A DNA stretch of 64,000 bases from Capnocytophaga haemolytica. GTDB lineage: Bacteria > Bacteroidota > Bacteroidia > Flavobacteriales > Flavobacteriaceae. Under the pieces are notes generated by a model. It was not told the DNA's origin. It did not search any database and saw only the letters and a program-made list of their open reading frames with translations. Each line of letters opens with the position of its first letter. The first letter of the stretch is position 1. The stretch is from contig NZ_CP014227.1 of assembly GCF_001553545.1 (NCBI RefSeq), forward strand, positions 2,624,485-2,688,484, given 5' to 3'. The translations under genes and the position numbers were made by a program. Shown piece after piece: positions 45,121-55,148 of this stretch.

Positions 45121-46953
45121 ATGAAAACAAGCACTGTCCTATTAACACTTATTTATTTTGTTTACAATATGATGAATGCCCAAGTACAACGTGTAGAGCC
45201 ACCTTTTTGGTGGAGCGGAATGCAGCACTCAAAGCTGCAAGTACTCCTCTACGGCAAGCACATCGCACAATACAATGTGACGAGCGATTTGCCCATCACG
45301 GAAGTTAAGAAAACCGAGAACCCTAACTACCTCTTCGTAACGCTCGCCACCGAAGGCAAAGCTGCGGGCAAGTATACCCTTACACTGCTTAAAGGCAAGA
45401 AGAAAGTGCAGACAATCGCCTACGAACTCAAGGCGCGCCGTGAGGGCTCGGCTTACCGCAAGAGTTTCGACAGTAGCGATGTGGTTTACCTTATTATGCC
45501 CGACCGCTTTGCCAACGGTAAACCAGACAATGATTCGCACCCTGCACTTACTGATAAGCTCAACCGCTCAGATTCTTTCGGTCGTCACGGGGGGGACATT
45601 CAGGGGATTATCGACCATTTGGATTATATACAATCCTTAGGAGCTACGGCTATATGGAGTACGCCCTTATGTGAGGACAACGAACCACAACACTCTTATC
45701 ACACTTATGCCCAAACCGATGTGTACAAAATAGACCCCCGCTATGGTACGAATGAAGAGTACCGACAGCTCTCAGAGGCTTTGCACAAGCGCGGTATGAA
45801 GCTCATCAAAGATTATGTAACTAACCACTGGGGCAGTCAGCATTGGCTCGTGAAAGACTTGCCTTGCTACGACTGGTTACACCAATTTCCTGGTTATGGA
45901 CAGAGCTCTTTTAGGATAACTACACAGATGGACAGCAATGCCTCGGACTGGGACAAAAAGTACTGTGAAAAAGGTTGGTTTGCGCGTTCTTTGCCCGACC
46001 TCAACCAAAGCAACCCATTGGTACTAAACTACCTCACCCAGAACGCGATTTGGTGGATAGAATACGCCGACCTCGACGGTTTGCGTGTGGATACTTATCC
46101 GTATAACGACAAAGCAGGCATTGCCCAATGGACGAAAGCCATTACTGATGAATATCCTTATTTGAACATTATGGGCGAAGTATGGCTTACTCAGAGCGCA
46201 CAAGTGTCGTATTGGCAAAAGGATAGCCCTATCAGTGCGATACAAAGCTATAACACCCACCTGCCTACGGTAATGGACTTCCCGCTCTTCGATGCAATAG
46301 GCGAGGCTTTCCGTACTACACCTTCGTGGAACAAAGGTATGATGCAACTCTACGACAACTTTGCGAACGACTTTCTGTATAAAGACATCAACAATCTGCT
46401 CATCTTTGCAGAAAATCACGATACGGCACGTATCAATCACGTATATCCTAAGATAGAGGATTATAAGATGATTATCACATTGCTAGCAACGGCACGAGGC
46501 ATTCCACAACTGTACTACGGTAGCGAGATAGCAATGACAGGCGACAAGAGTAAGGGCGATGGCGATATACGTCGGGATTTCCCTGGTGGCTGGGCAGGCG
46601 ATGCGCAGAACGCTTTTAGTGCTTCGGGGCGTACGGCTACTCAGAAAGAGTATTACGATTTTACGGCTAAACTCTTCAATTGGCGTAAGGACAAAGCCGT
46701 AATTCACTACGGGAAGACCAAACAATACTTGCCTGAAAATGAAGTGTATGTCTATTTCCGTTACAACGATACCGAGACCGTAATGGTAGTGCTCAACAAC
46801 AGCGAAAAGAGCCAAACGCTCCACCTAAACCGCTTTGCCGAAAGCCTTTCAAAATACACCCAAGGGAAGGACATTATCACAGGGGAAACACACCCCTTGG
46901 GCAAGACCCTCACCATCGCCCCTAAGACGGCAATGGTGTTAGAGCTGCAATAA
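45121..46953 (+). CDS. GH13 alpha-amylase family enzyme (neopullulanase/cyclomaltodextrinase type)
   Basis: Hydrolyses alpha-1,4-glucans or maltodextrins, probably in the periplasm. 610 residues: signal peptide (1-20, ending NAQ), N-terminal maltodextrin-binding Ig-like domain (about 22-105, with EPPFWWSGMQHSKLQVLLYG), then the TIM barrel beginning VYLIMPDRFANGKPDND. Catalytic residues: nucleophile D324 in DLDGLRVDTYPY, acid/base E353 in IMGEVWLTQ and D434 in FAENHDTARI. The C-terminal beta domain ends LTIAPKTAMVLELQ. It is a single gene with its own promoter and a strong terminator. It looks like SusA or a neopullulanase, but no starch PUL is adjacent. Confidence 0.93.
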   Translation: MKTSTVLLTLIYFVYNMMNAQVQRVEPPFWWSGMQHSKLQVLLYGKHIAQYNVTSDLPITEVKKTENPNYLFVTLATEGKAAGKYTLTLLKGKKKVQTIAYELKARREGSAYRKSFDSSDVVYLIMPDRFANGKPDNDSHPALTDKLNRSDSFGRHGGDIQGIIDHLDYIQSLGATAIWSTPLCEDNEPQHSYHTYAQTDVYKIDPRYGTNEEYRQLSEALHKRGMKLIKDYVTNHWGSQHWLVKDLPCYDWLHQFPGYGQSSFRITTQMDSNASDWDKKYCEKGWFARSLPDLNQSNPLVLNYLTQNAIWWIEYADLDGLRVDTYPYNDKAGIAQWTKAITDEYPYLNIMGEVWLTQSAQVSYWQKDSPISAIQSYNTHLPTVMDFPLFDAIGEAFRTTPSWNKGMMQLYDNFANDFLYKDINNLLIFAENHDTARINHVYPKIEDYKMIITLLATARGIPQLYYGSEIAMTGDKSKGDGDIRRDFPGGWAGDAQNAFSASGRTATQKEYYDFTAKLFNWRKDKAVIHYGKTKQYLPENEVYVYFRYNDTETVMVVLNNSEKSQTLHLNRFAESLSKYTQGKDIITGETHPLGKTLTIAPKTAMVLELQ

Positions 46954-46965
46954 ACAACTGAATAC

Positions 46966-46997
46966 AAAAAGGGCAGCCCAATTGGGCTGCCCTTTTT
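46966..46997. terminator. Bidirectional terminator, perfect 32-bp palindrome
   Basis: AAAAAGGGCAGCCCAA followed by its exact reverse complement. The A-run on one side and T-run on the other make it intrinsic in both directions, between the convergent GH13 and DUF2797 genes. Confidence 0.9.
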
Positions 46998-47012
46998 TAT
47001 TTTTATATTTCA

Positions 47013-47801
47013 CTAAATACTTATCTGAACTACCAAGCCTTCATTACTACGTACATTGAAGACAGTGTTATCTTCGAAGATGAGGTATTGCCCCTTGATA
47101 CCCATAAGTGTACCTTGATATACGGGTGTTTTCAGAAGGTTCAGGCTCTGCACTTTTGCAGGATACTTCAGCACGGGGAACTGAATATGAACAGGCTCAG
47201 TATCTTCTACAAAGTACTCTTGTACCTCTTCAGGGATAAAAGGACGCAGTTGCTGTTTTACGGCTTGCAGATCGGCAGGGGAAATATCGTTAGTGAGCAT
47301 CTTGCGCCAAGCGGTTTTGTCCGAGACGTGGTGCTTTAAGGCTACCTCAGTAATCCCTGCCAAATAGCGGTTGGGGAACTCACCCACGATAAGTGCTTCG
47401 TGCGCCCCTTGGTCGATCCAGCGGGTAGGCACCTGCGAGGCACGAGTGACACCTACTTTTACATCGCTTGAATTTGCCAGATACACATAGTGCGGTTGCA
47501 GTTGTGCTGTGCGTTCAAACTCCAAATCGCGCTCGGCAATGCCTAAATGAGCTTTGCTCAGCTCAGGGCGTACTACCCACTCGGCCGTCTGTGGCACAGT
47601 GAAGAAGCAATCTTTACAGAACCCCTGACTAAATATAGGCTTGTCCTGCCCACAGTTCAGGCATTGAAAACGCTCAAAGCGCAGTGTTAGCTTTTTACCT
47701 AATAGGGCATTCATCAGCAGGAAGTCGCCTTGCAAAGGCAGGTAATAGCGTACGGGAGAGGCAAGTTCAGCCCACATTTTTTGTAATACACCTTCAAACA
47801 T
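47013..47801 (-). CDS. DUF2797 family protein with zinc ribbon
   Basis: 262 residues, cytosolic. A four-cysteine knuckle CLNCGQ...CKDC at about 43-65 should bind zinc. Downstream are the family stretches HYVYLANSSDVKVGVTRASQVPTRWIDQGA and GITEVALKHHVSDKTAWRKML, which resemble a GIY-YIG-like core (YVYLANS..KVGVT). The biochemical function is not established. It is a single gene; a -7 box TACTTTTG (minus) is at 47821-47828, 20 nt before the ATG. Confidence 0.87.
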   Translation of the reverse strand: MFEGVLQKMWAELASPVRYYLPLQGDFLLMNALLGKKLTLRFERFQCLNCGQDKPIFSQGFCKDCFFTVPQTAEWVVRPELSKAHLGIAERDLEFERTAQLQPHYVYLANSSDVKVGVTRASQVPTRWIDQGAHEALIVGEFPNRYLAGITEVALKHHVSDKTAWRKMLTNDISPADLQAVKQQLRPFIPEEVQEYFVEDTEPVHIQFPVLKYPAKVQSLNLLKTPVYQGTLMGIKGQYLIFEDNTVFNVRSNEGLVVQISI

Positions 47802-47891
47802 ACAGCATTCTATTTTATGGCAAAAGTACGAATTTCTAATTAAATAGCCATTATAAAACTTAAAATTATGCTATAAGGACAATAGCGCTTC

Positions 47892-47910
47892 CGTTATCCC
47901 TCCGATAACG
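47892..47910. promoter_or_regulatory. Inverted repeat CGTTATC-N5-GATAACG upstream of the gpd operon
   Basis: Perfect 7-bp arms. It lies about 235 bp before the gpdC promoter and 90 bp beyond the DUF2797 start. It could be a regulator site; no terminator T-run is present. Confidence 0.35.
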
Positions 47911-48145
47911 ATCCGTTCAGAGAGAATTTTATTGTCATTTTTTTAACATTTCACTACTTCTATTACATTCTAATCTGGGAGAGCTAAAAACGAAATGAAA
48001 TATCCTTAACAGTGTTACGTCGCCACTGAATTCGTTGTATTTACCATACGAAACAGCTCCAATTTTACTTTTGTATATATTTACATTCTTTCGTTTTAAA
48101 TTAAAATAGAATGTTTTACTTATTTTTAAAAAATGTTAAAAATAA

Positions 48146-48176
48146 TTGTATAGATGTTAGAAAAATGTTAATTTTG
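48146..48176 (+). promoter_or_regulatory. Promoter of the gpd operon
   Basis: TTG (48146-48148), a 20-bp spacer, and TAATTTTG (48169-48176), 24 nt before the ATG at 48201. A second TACTTTTG at 48066-48073 has no matching -33. This promoter rules out the longer gpdC frame from 48111. Confidence 0.7.
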
Positions 48177-48200
48177 CAGCGTCAATTTAACATTAATATT

Positions 48201-51200
48201 ATGAATAATAAAATGAGAATTCTGTTATTCTTGTTTGCGATGATAAGCTCGGTGCTCTTTGCACAAGAAAAGACAGTAAAAGGTGTCGTTACAGACCAAA
48301 AGGGAATGCCTTTACCAGGTGTTTCTGTAGTTCTAAAAAACTCAAACCCTCCAAAAGGGGTGGCTACTGATTTCGACGGTAATTATGAAATTAACGTGAA
48401 AAACGGCAGTGTGCTGATTTTTAGTTCAGTGGGATTTACCACACAAGAGAAGACCGCACAAGGCTCAGGTAGCTCTATAAAGCTGAATGTTACCTTAAAA
48501 GAAGAGGCGCAGCAACTCGGTGAAGTAGTTGTTACGGCTTTAGGTATCAAACGTGAAGAAAAAGCCTTGCCTTATGCGGCTCAGCAGGTAAAAACTGAGG
48601 AGCTCACCAAGGTAAAGGATGCTAACTTTATCAATGCTCTCAATGGTAAGGTGGCAGGGGTAACTATCAACCGCAGCTCCTCAGGGATTGGTGGGGCTTC
48701 ACGCGTAGTGATGCGTGGGTCAAAGTCCATTGAGAAAAGCAACAATGCCCTTTATGTAGTAGATGGGGTGCCAATGCTCTCCTTGACCTCTAAGCAAGGC
48801 GAAGGGCGCTTTCAATCGGCAGGTTCTACTGAAAGTATTGCCGACATCAACCCTGATGATATTGAGAGTATGACGGTTCTTACAGGGGCTTCAGCAGCAG
48901 CCCTCTACGGATCGGCAGCAGCTAATGGCGCGATACTCATTACCACTAAAAAAGGGAAAGAAGGGAAGATGAACATTCAGTTCTCGTCCACCTCCGAAGT
49001 AGCCAGTCCGCTGATGTTGCCTGACTTCCAGAACAAGTATGGCAACGATGGGGCTGTTACCTCTTGGGGGGCAGCACTTCCTGAAGGGGCGGCGCGTTAT
49101 AATGTAAAGGACTTTTTCCGTCCATCAACTACATTTACCAACTCTGTCTCACTCTCAGGCGGTACAGAAAAGAACCAGACCTATTTCTCAGCAGCCTCAA
49201 CAAATGCTCAGGGTATCATCCCTAACAACACTTACAATCGCTACAATTTTACAGTGCGCAACACTACGCACCTGCTCAATGATAAGCTGCGTATTGATGC
49301 CTCTGCGGGGTATATCCTCCAGAACAATCTCAATATGATTAACCAAGGGGAGTATATGAACCCATTAGTAAGTGCCTACCTAATGCCTCGTGGCTATGGC
49401 TTGGATAGGGCAAAGGCTTTTGAGCAATACAACCCTACCACGCACATCTATGAACAAGTATGGGGCGACCTTAAGGCAGGCTCAGACGGCACTTTCGGGG
49501 GTACTTTCGCAGGCGACTATACGCTGCAAAACCCTTATTGGGAAGCCTATCGCAATTTGCGTGAGGCAAAGCGTAACCGCTACTTGCTTTCTTTAGGGGT
49601 ATCGCTCGACCTGAAACAGTGGAGCCCTACTGAAAAATGGGATATCTCAGGACGTATTCGCACCGATAACACCCACTTTACCAACACTAATAAACTATAT
49701 GCTTCAACACTTGCAGCAGGCACTGACGTAAGCAAAACAGGGTTCTTTGGCATTGCGCGTGGGTATGAAAAGCAAACGTATATGGATGTGCTTACCAATC
49801 TTACCAAGAACTTTGGCAAGTTCTCTTTGATGGTCAATGTAGGGGCTTCTTTGCAGGATACACGTCGTGATGAGTTGGACAACCGCGGTCCTTTACGAGG
49901 AAATGGGATCCCTAATGTGTTCAACATCCAGAATATCGACCAAGCGGCTGCTAAAACCAAACTGTCGCAGTCAGGCTATACAGACCAAACGCAGTCTATC
50001 TTTGGTAGTGTTGAGTTGGGGTACAATCGTTGGGTATATCTCACTTTAACAGGTCGTAACGACTGGGCATCACAATTGGCTAACTCACCACAGTCATCAT
50101 TCTTCTACCCTTCAGTAGGGCTTTCATCAGTTCTTACTGATTTGCTTTCCGATGAGGCTAAGACGAAGCTCTATCCTAAGTTGTCATTTGCGAAGGTGCG
50201 TTTGGCATTCAGTTCTGTAGGTTCTCCTTTTGATCGTGAACTTACAACACCTTCTTATACCTTTGATCAAGATTCAAAAACGTGGAAGTCTGTTTCCTAT
50301 TTCCCTATAGGCTCCTTGTATCCTGAACGAACTGACTCGTATGAGGTGGGGATCGCTACTAAGTGGCTCAAAGGTAAACTAACCTTTGATGCTACATTCT
50401 ATCAGACAAATACTTACAATCAGACTATCAAGGCTGAAATATCACCTTCAACAGGCTATGATGGCATCTACCTTCAAACAGGTGATGTCCGCAACCGTGG
50501 GATTGAAGTAGGCTTGGGCTACGATTTGAAGATTAAGGAGAAGTTCAATTGGAACTCATATTTTACAATGAGTTACAACGAGAACAAGATTATGTCGCTT
50601 GTGGAAGACTATGTGAACCCAGTAACAGGCAAGAGCGAAGGGCGTTCGTACCTTGAAAAAGGAGGTCTTGGAGGTGCTAAATACATCCTTAGAACAGGAG
50701 GCACATTAGGCGATGTCTATGCTACGAACGACTTCCGCCGCGATGCAGATGGTAACATCCTCACAGATGCCAACGGGAATGTAAATGTTGAAAACTACAA
50801 AGACTTTGACCAGTACAAGAAGTTAGGCAGTGTATTGCCTAAATACAATTTGGGTTGGCGTAACGACTTTAGCTTTGGTAATGTCGGCTTTGGGGTAATG
50901 TTTGCAGGGCGTGTAGGAGGTATCGCTGTTTCAATGACTGAAGCTGCCTTAGACCACTATGGTGTATCAAAGAACTCAGCTGACGCTCGTGATGCAGGCG
51001 GGGTAGACCTCAACGGATTTAAAGCCAATGCGAAGAGCTACTTTGAAGAGCGTGGTAAAAATCGTATCGCTCAGTACTACACCTATTCAGCCACCAACTT
51101 CCGTTTGCAAGAGGCTTATATATCATATAAATTGCCACGTAAGTTGATTAACAACACTATGGATTTGACCCTCTCCATTGTAGGGCGTAACTTGGCAATG

Positions 51201-51326
51201 CTTTACTGCAAGGCACCATTTGACCCTGAGGCTATTTCCTCAACAAGCAACTATTCGCAAGGGCTTGATTACTTTATGATGCCAAGCCTGAGAAGCTACG
51301 GACTCAGCCTTAAAGCTAACTTTTAA
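48201..51326 (+). CDS. gpdC: SusC-family TonB-dependent transporter of N-glycan PUL
   Basis: An outer-membrane importer for oligosaccharides released from glycoproteins. 1041 residues from ATG 48201: signal peptide (MNNKMRILLFLFAMISSVLFAQ), regulatory-like domain (about 24-105, with GVATDFDGNYEINVKNGS), plug with LYVVDGVPML and AALYGSAAANGAILITTKKG, and barrel ending in phenylalanine (GLSLKANF). First gene of five on the same strand with gaps of 1-21 bp. The order SusC, SusD, GH18-like, LamG-type, GH18 is that of the C. canimorsus Gpd complex, hence the symbol. That naming rests on synteny and domain order, not on an alignment. No SusR-like or sigma/anti-sigma regulator is adjacent. Confidence 0.88.
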   Translation: MNNKMRILLFLFAMISSVLFAQEKTVKGVVTDQKGMPLPGVSVVLKNSNPPKGVATDFDGNYEINVKNGSVLIFSSVGFTTQEKTAQGSGSSIKLNVTLKEEAQQLGEVVVTALGIKREEKALPYAAQQVKTEELTKVKDANFINALNGKVAGVTINRSSSGIGGASRVVMRGSKSIEKSNNALYVVDGVPMLSLTSKQGEGRFQSAGSTESIADINPDDIESMTVLTGASAAALYGSAAANGAILITTKKGKEGKMNIQFSSTSEVASPLMLPDFQNKYGNDGAVTSWGAALPEGAARYNVKDFFRPSTTFTNSVSLSGGTEKNQTYFSAASTNAQGIIPNNTYNRYNFTVRNTTHLLNDKLRIDASAGYILQNNLNMINQGEYMNPLVSAYLMPRGYGLDRAKAFEQYNPTTHIYEQVWGDLKAGSDGTFGGTFAGDYTLQNPYWEAYRNLREAKRNRYLLSLGVSLDLKQWSPTEKWDISGRIRTDNTHFTNTNKLYASTLAAGTDVSKTGFFGIARGYEKQTYMDVLTNLTKNFGKFSLMVNVGASLQDTRRDELDNRGPLRGNGIPNVFNIQNIDQAAAKTKLSQSGYTDQTQSIFGSVELGYNRWVYLTLTGRNDWASQLANSPQSSFFYPSVGLSSVLTDLLSDEAKTKLYPKLSFAKVRLAFSSVGSPFDRELTTPSYTFDQDSKTWKSVSYFPIGSLYPERTDSYEVGIATKWLKGKLTFDATFYQTNTYNQTIKAEISPSTGYDGIYLQTGDVRNRGIEVGLGYDLKIKEKFNWNSYFTMSYNENKIMSLVEDYVNPVTGKSEGRSYLEKGGLGGAKYILRTGGTLGDVYATNDFRRDADGNILTDANGNVNVENYKDFDQYKKLGSVLPKYNLGWRNDFSFGNVGFGVMFAGRVGGIAVSMTEAALDHYGVSKNSADARDAGGVDLNGFKANAKSYFEERGKNRIAQYYTYSATNFRLQEAYISYKLPRKLINNTMDLTLSIVGRNLAMLYCKAPFDPEAISSTSNYSQGLDYFMMPSLRSYGLSLKANF

Positions 51327-51341
51327 TTAATAATGATTATA

Positions 51342-52883
51342 ATGAGAAAATATATCATACCCGTACTTGCTTTACTTTCTATAGTAGGCTGTACAAAAGA
51401 TTTTGACAGGTTTAACCGAAACCCTTATGGGGTAGGCGATAAAGAACTTGAGCGCATACCTACAGGAGGTAATGAACTTATTGAGTTACAAAAATTGGTA
51501 GTGCCTCAACAAGAAAACTCTTACCAGATGTGTTTTGACCTTGCTGCAACACCTTATGCAGGATATGCTTCACAACCTAAATTCCAAGCTGACTACCCTG
51601 TTTATAACCCTAAAACAGGCTGGACGAGCTACCTTTATGACGATACTAACCCTAAGGTATCAAAGGCGTACTTTGCCCTAAAAGGATATGCCAAAGGCGA
51701 CAAAACGAAGCCTTTCTTTGCCTTGGGCTCTATCCTAAGGATTGCTATTACCCACTGGCTTACTGATAGCTATGGCCCCCTGCCTTACACACAAGTAGAG
51801 TCAGGGAAGAGCTATGTGCCTTATGATAGCCAATCGGACTTATACCTCGCTATGGGTAAAGACCTACAGGAGGCTATCACTGCACTTAAGGCCATTGATG
51901 CTGCCGACCGCCAGTATGCTGATTTTGACTTAGTATACAAAGGTGATATGACCAAGTGGGTAAAATACGCTAACTCACTACTATTGCGTATGGCAGTGCG
52001 TATGAGTGATGTAGATCCTACCAATGCAAGAGCTTTTGCCGAGTTTGCCCTAACCAATGGCGTGATTACAGATAATGCCGATAATGCTATGCTCACCACC
52101 GATGATAATGCTGCTTTTAAGGTAGCTGTATCTTGGAGCGACTCACGAGCAGGTGCTGACATTGTTGAGTATATGAATGCTTTTTCTGACCCTCGTCGTG
52201 AAAAGTACTTCACTGAAGTAGAGGGCTATCCTCAGAAGTACTTCGGTATGTTCTGTGGCTTAGCATCGTTTAAGCCTGTAGCGACAAACTATTCGGCTCC
52301 TTTGCTTAAAAAGGATTCACCAATGGTATGGATTACAGCTTCTGAAGTAGCTTTCTTAAAAGCTGAATTAGCACTCAAGGGCTGGACTTTTGTAGGTGAT
52401 ACTGCGGAGAATCTCTACAAGAAAGGTATTGAGCTATCGTTTGCACAACACGGTGCTGCTATAGGTTCTTATTTGAGCAATACCAATACACGTGGCAACT
52501 TCACCGATGCTAAAGAAGCAAGATACAACACCCAATTCTCTTCACCTATTACCGTCGCTTGGGATAATAGTGCCAGCACTGAGGTAAAGCTCTCGAAGAT
52601 TATCACTCAAAAGTGGATTGCGATATATCCATACAATGCTCACGAGGCTTGGGCTGAATGGCGCCGTACAGGCTACCCTAACCTAATGCCTGTAAAAGAA
52701 AACAATAGTGGCGGCATTATTAGCAATATTTCGCAAGTAAATGGGAAAGACCGAGGAGGTATGCGCCGCTTGCCTTTTACCGTGAAAGAGAATGCTAATA
52801 ACTCAGCCAATGTGGCTACAGCTCGTACCTACCTTGGAGGAGCTGATAATGGAGCGACTGACCTTTGGTGGGTGAAAAAATAA
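51342..52883 (+). CDS. gpdD: SusD-like lipoprotein of N-glycan PUL
   Basis: Surface glycan-binding partner of GpdC. The start is taken at 51342 (MRKYIIPVLALLSIVGC), three codons inside the longest frame, because it gives the cleaner lipoprotein signal. The cysteine is residue 17, followed by TKDFDRFNRNPYG, acidic/basic as in surface-exported Capnocytophaga lipoproteins. It belongs to the SusD/RagB superfamily branch with starch-binding-outer-membrane-like features: PYTQVESGKSYVPYDSQSDLY, SLLLRMAVRMSDVDP, WITASEVAFLKAELAL and IITQKWIAIYPYNAHEAWAEWRRTGYPNL. 513 residues, complete. Confidence 0.9.
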   Translation: MRKYIIPVLALLSIVGCTKDFDRFNRNPYGVGDKELERIPTGGNELIELQKLVVPQQENSYQMCFDLAATPYAGYASQPKFQADYPVYNPKTGWTSYLYDDTNPKVSKAYFALKGYAKGDKTKPFFALGSILRIAITHWLTDSYGPLPYTQVESGKSYVPYDSQSDLYLAMGKDLQEAITALKAIDAADRQYADFDLVYKGDMTKWVKYANSLLLRMAVRMSDVDPTNARAFAEFALTNGVITDNADNAMLTTDDNAAFKVAVSWSDSRAGADIVEYMNAFSDPRREKYFTEVEGYPQKYFGMFCGLASFKPVATNYSAPLLKKDSPMVWITASEVAFLKAELALKGWTFVGDTAENLYKKGIELSFAQHGAAIGSYLSNTNTRGNFTDAKEARYNTQFSSPITVAWDNSASTEVKLSKIITQKWIAIYPYNAHEAWAEWRRTGYPNLMPVKENNSGGIISNISQVNGKDRGGMRRLPFTVKENANNSANVATARTYLGGADNGATDLWWVKK

Positions 52884-52904
52884 CAACTTAACACACATAA
52901 TTAT

Positions 52905-53948
52905 ATGAAACGATTGATAATACTAACCACTGCTTTGCTCGCAATGGCTTGTACCGACAGAGAGCCTATTGAGATTGAGGCACCTCAACGTACTATTCAT
53001 ACGGAGGCACTAAAGCAGTATAAAGCAAATTTAGATAAACGCAACATCACTATGGGGATGCTCTACAATTGGACCAATGAGGGAGGTAGCTTCCTGATGA
53101 AAACCCCCGACAGCCTTGATGTAGTGGTTATTAAAGATAATTACAACGACCTCAGTGAGACTCAGAAAAAAGACCTTACAGAGGCTCAACAGAAAAAAGC
53201 GACTAAGGTGTTTGTAGGGCTTAACTTTGAGGCACAACTCAAAGCTTACGAAGTAGAAAAAGAGACAAAGGTAACTGCAGCTAAGGAGCTTAAACAAAAG
53301 GAATTAGATGCTAACCCCAATCTCATTGATGAGCAAAAGAAAGAAGCCCTCAAGAAGGTAGAAGAAGATGTGATTGCCTCTCTGGCAAGTGCTACTATCG
53401 AAACATTGCAAAAGCACACTAACGAAGTGCTGCAAATCGCAAAGGATAATAGCTTTGATGGTATTAGCATTGAGTTTACCGATGAAGTAGATATCCCCTT
53501 CTCTTCGGAAACATTTAGCAAGCTGCTCACTTCTGTGATAGCAGCTAAAGGCAATCTCCTGCTGATAGTTGAAAACCCTTATAGTTCCACTGATGCAGCT
53601 GTTGCTAAGCCTCTGAGTAGTGCCAATTGGATTGTTTATCACAAGAAAAACAATGAGCTACTGAAAAGCTTTACTGAGCAGGCAGCCAACTTCCCTAACA
53701 ATCGTTATTTGCCTTCAACTGATTTTACTGAGGAAACGCTTGCCGATGGCTTCTCTGATAGTAAACGCTTTAGTCCTGATGGGAAAAATGGTCGTTACTC
53801 ACGTCTTGATGATATCCTATATTGGACAGCATCCAATAGAGGTGGCATCGCACTCTATCACATAGAGAAAGATTATTACAACCTCTCAGGTAAAAGTACG
53901 TTTAAGAACTTGAGAGCACTTATTCATCAGTTACAACAACAAAAATAA
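52905..53948 (+). CDS. gpdG: GH18-like surface lipoprotein, probably non-catalytic
   Basis: 347 residues, lipobox cysteine at 16 (LLAMAC), then TDREPIEIE. The barrel-like body (ITMGMLYNW, DVVVIKDNY, KVFVGLNF, SFDGISIEFTDE, NLLLIVENPY) resembles GH18 endo-glycosidases. However, the signature that should read DGxDxDxE is DGISIEFT from D185: the second and third acidic positions and the catalytic Glu are changed. It is therefore probably a binding protein. This agrees with the binding role given to GpdG in C. canimorsus. An internal Lys/Glu-rich stretch (about 85-155) looks like an inserted helical or coiled segment. Confidence 0.75.
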   Translation: MKRLIILTTALLAMACTDREPIEIEAPQRTIHTEALKQYKANLDKRNITMGMLYNWTNEGGSFLMKTPDSLDVVVIKDNYNDLSETQKKDLTEAQQKKATKVFVGLNFEAQLKAYEVEKETKVTAAKELKQKELDANPNLIDEQKKEALKKVEEDVIASLASATIETLQKHTNEVLQIAKDNSFDGISIEFTDEVDIPFSSETFSKLLTSVIAAKGNLLLIVENPYSSTDAAVAKPLSSANWIVYHKKNNELLKSFTEQAANFPNNRYLPSTDFTEETLADGFSDSKRFSPDGKNGRYSRLDDILYWTASNRGGIALYHIEKDYYNLSGKSTFKNLRALIHQLQQQK

Positions 53949-53953
53949 ATGTT

Positions 53954-55147
53954 ATGAAACAGATAAAATATTTAATGGGTACATTCTTGGCACTTGCAGT
54001 GGCTTGTGCCCCCGAAGAAGATGTTCAAGGCGGAAGTAAGTTCGGACAGACAGCTGTCCTCTTACAAAAAGAAGGAGCTAAAGTAGCTGACTTCTCTTCT
54101 CCTTTGGCTATCTCCGCTGCCGCTACCGATCAAGGAACAACAAAAGAGGTAAGCTATCAGGTAAAGCTACTTAAAGAAAATACTGAGAATATTACAGCGA
54201 GTTTAGAACTTGACAACTCTCAGGTTGAAAAGTACAATAAAATGTATAAGAAGACCTACGAGCTCCTCCCTGAGAAGTACATCACCTATAGCAAGACACT
54301 CAGCATTAAGGAAGGGAATATACTCTCTGAAGCAGGAATAGCCAAAGTATTGGTCTCTCCTGAGCTGAAAGTCAATACGCCCTATATGTTTGCCCTATCA
54401 CTTTCAGGGGTGAGTGGTGCTACACTGCAACCCCAAACACAAACCCTCTTAGTGGCTTTTGAAATAGTAAAGGGGCAAATAAAGAACACCGTTGCTCTTA
54501 CGCGCGATGAATATCTCGAAGTGGATAAATCAAATTCAGACTTGAGCGACATCGGTAGCACCTTTACTATGGAAGGACTTATCAATGTACAGAAGTTCAG
54601 AGATCCTTCTGCAGGCGACGGTGGTGAAGCTGGGATCTCTACCTTTATGGGTACTGAAGGGAAAACCCTTTTGCGCTTTGGCGACTCAGGTGTAGACCCT
54701 GACCACTTGCAAGCTAACGGGCAGGATATAGGTATGAAGTTCAAAACCGATAAATGGTATCATATTGCTATTGTAGTTGATGCAGGCAAAACTACTATCT
54801 ACGTTAATGGTGCTAAGGTTACTGACTTTGATAAAGATGGAGAGCTCGCTACTTTCTTCATCGGACGTAGTTATAGCGGCGGTCGTGGTATTGTAGCGCG
54901 CTTTAGTGAAATACGTCTTTGGAAAATAGCCCGTACCGCTTCACAGATTAAAGAGGGAATGCTTGATGTAAACCCAACTACCAGCGGCCTATACGCTTAT
55001 TGGAAAATGAATGAGGTAAGCAACAACCAGATACCAGATGTATCGGGTAACAACCGCCCTCTGATTCTCAAAGGTCAGAAAGAGAAAAGTGGTAGACAAC
55101 AAATCACCATCCACGAAGAAAAAACTGAAGTTAAAATAGAAGACTAA
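53954..55147 (+). CDS. gpdE: DUF1735/LamG-type surface lipoprotein of N-glycan PUL
   Basis: 397 residues, lipobox cysteine at 18 (ALAVAC), then APEED. The N-terminal half (about 40-170, with EVSYQVKLLKENTENITASLELDNSQVEKYNKMY) is the DUF1735-type beta-sandwich common in glycan-binding lipoproteins. The C-terminal half (about 175-370, with FTMEGLINVQKF, WYHIAIVVDAGKTTIYVNGAKV and RFSEIRLWKIARTASQI) is a concanavalin/LamG fold that binds carbohydrate. There is no catalytic motif. It matches the position and architecture expected for GpdE, which helps capture the glycoprotein. The start is 5 bp after the previous stop, and the stop is 1 bp before gpdF. Confidence 0.82.
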   Translation: MKQIKYLMGTFLALAVACAPEEDVQGGSKFGQTAVLLQKEGAKVADFSSPLAISAAATDQGTTKEVSYQVKLLKENTENITASLELDNSQVEKYNKMYKKTYELLPEKYITYSKTLSIKEGNILSEAGIAKVLVSPELKVNTPYMFALSLSGVSGATLQPQTQTLLVAFEIVKGQIKNTVALTRDEYLEVDKSNSDLSDIGSTFTMEGLINVQKFRDPSAGDGGEAGISTFMGTEGKTLLRFGDSGVDPDHLQANGQDIGMKFKTDKWYHIAIVVDAGKTTIYVNGAKVTDFDKDGELATFFIGRSYSGGRGIVARFSEIRLWKIARTASQIKEGMLDVNPTTSGLYAYWKMNEVSNNQIPDVSGNNRPLILKGQKEKSGRQQITIHEEKTEVKIED

Positions 55148-55148
55148 T

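Noticed and set aside
48111..48200. Longer N-terminus of the gpdC product
   Set aside because: The promoter box at 48169-48176 lies inside it, and the signal peptide starts at 48201.
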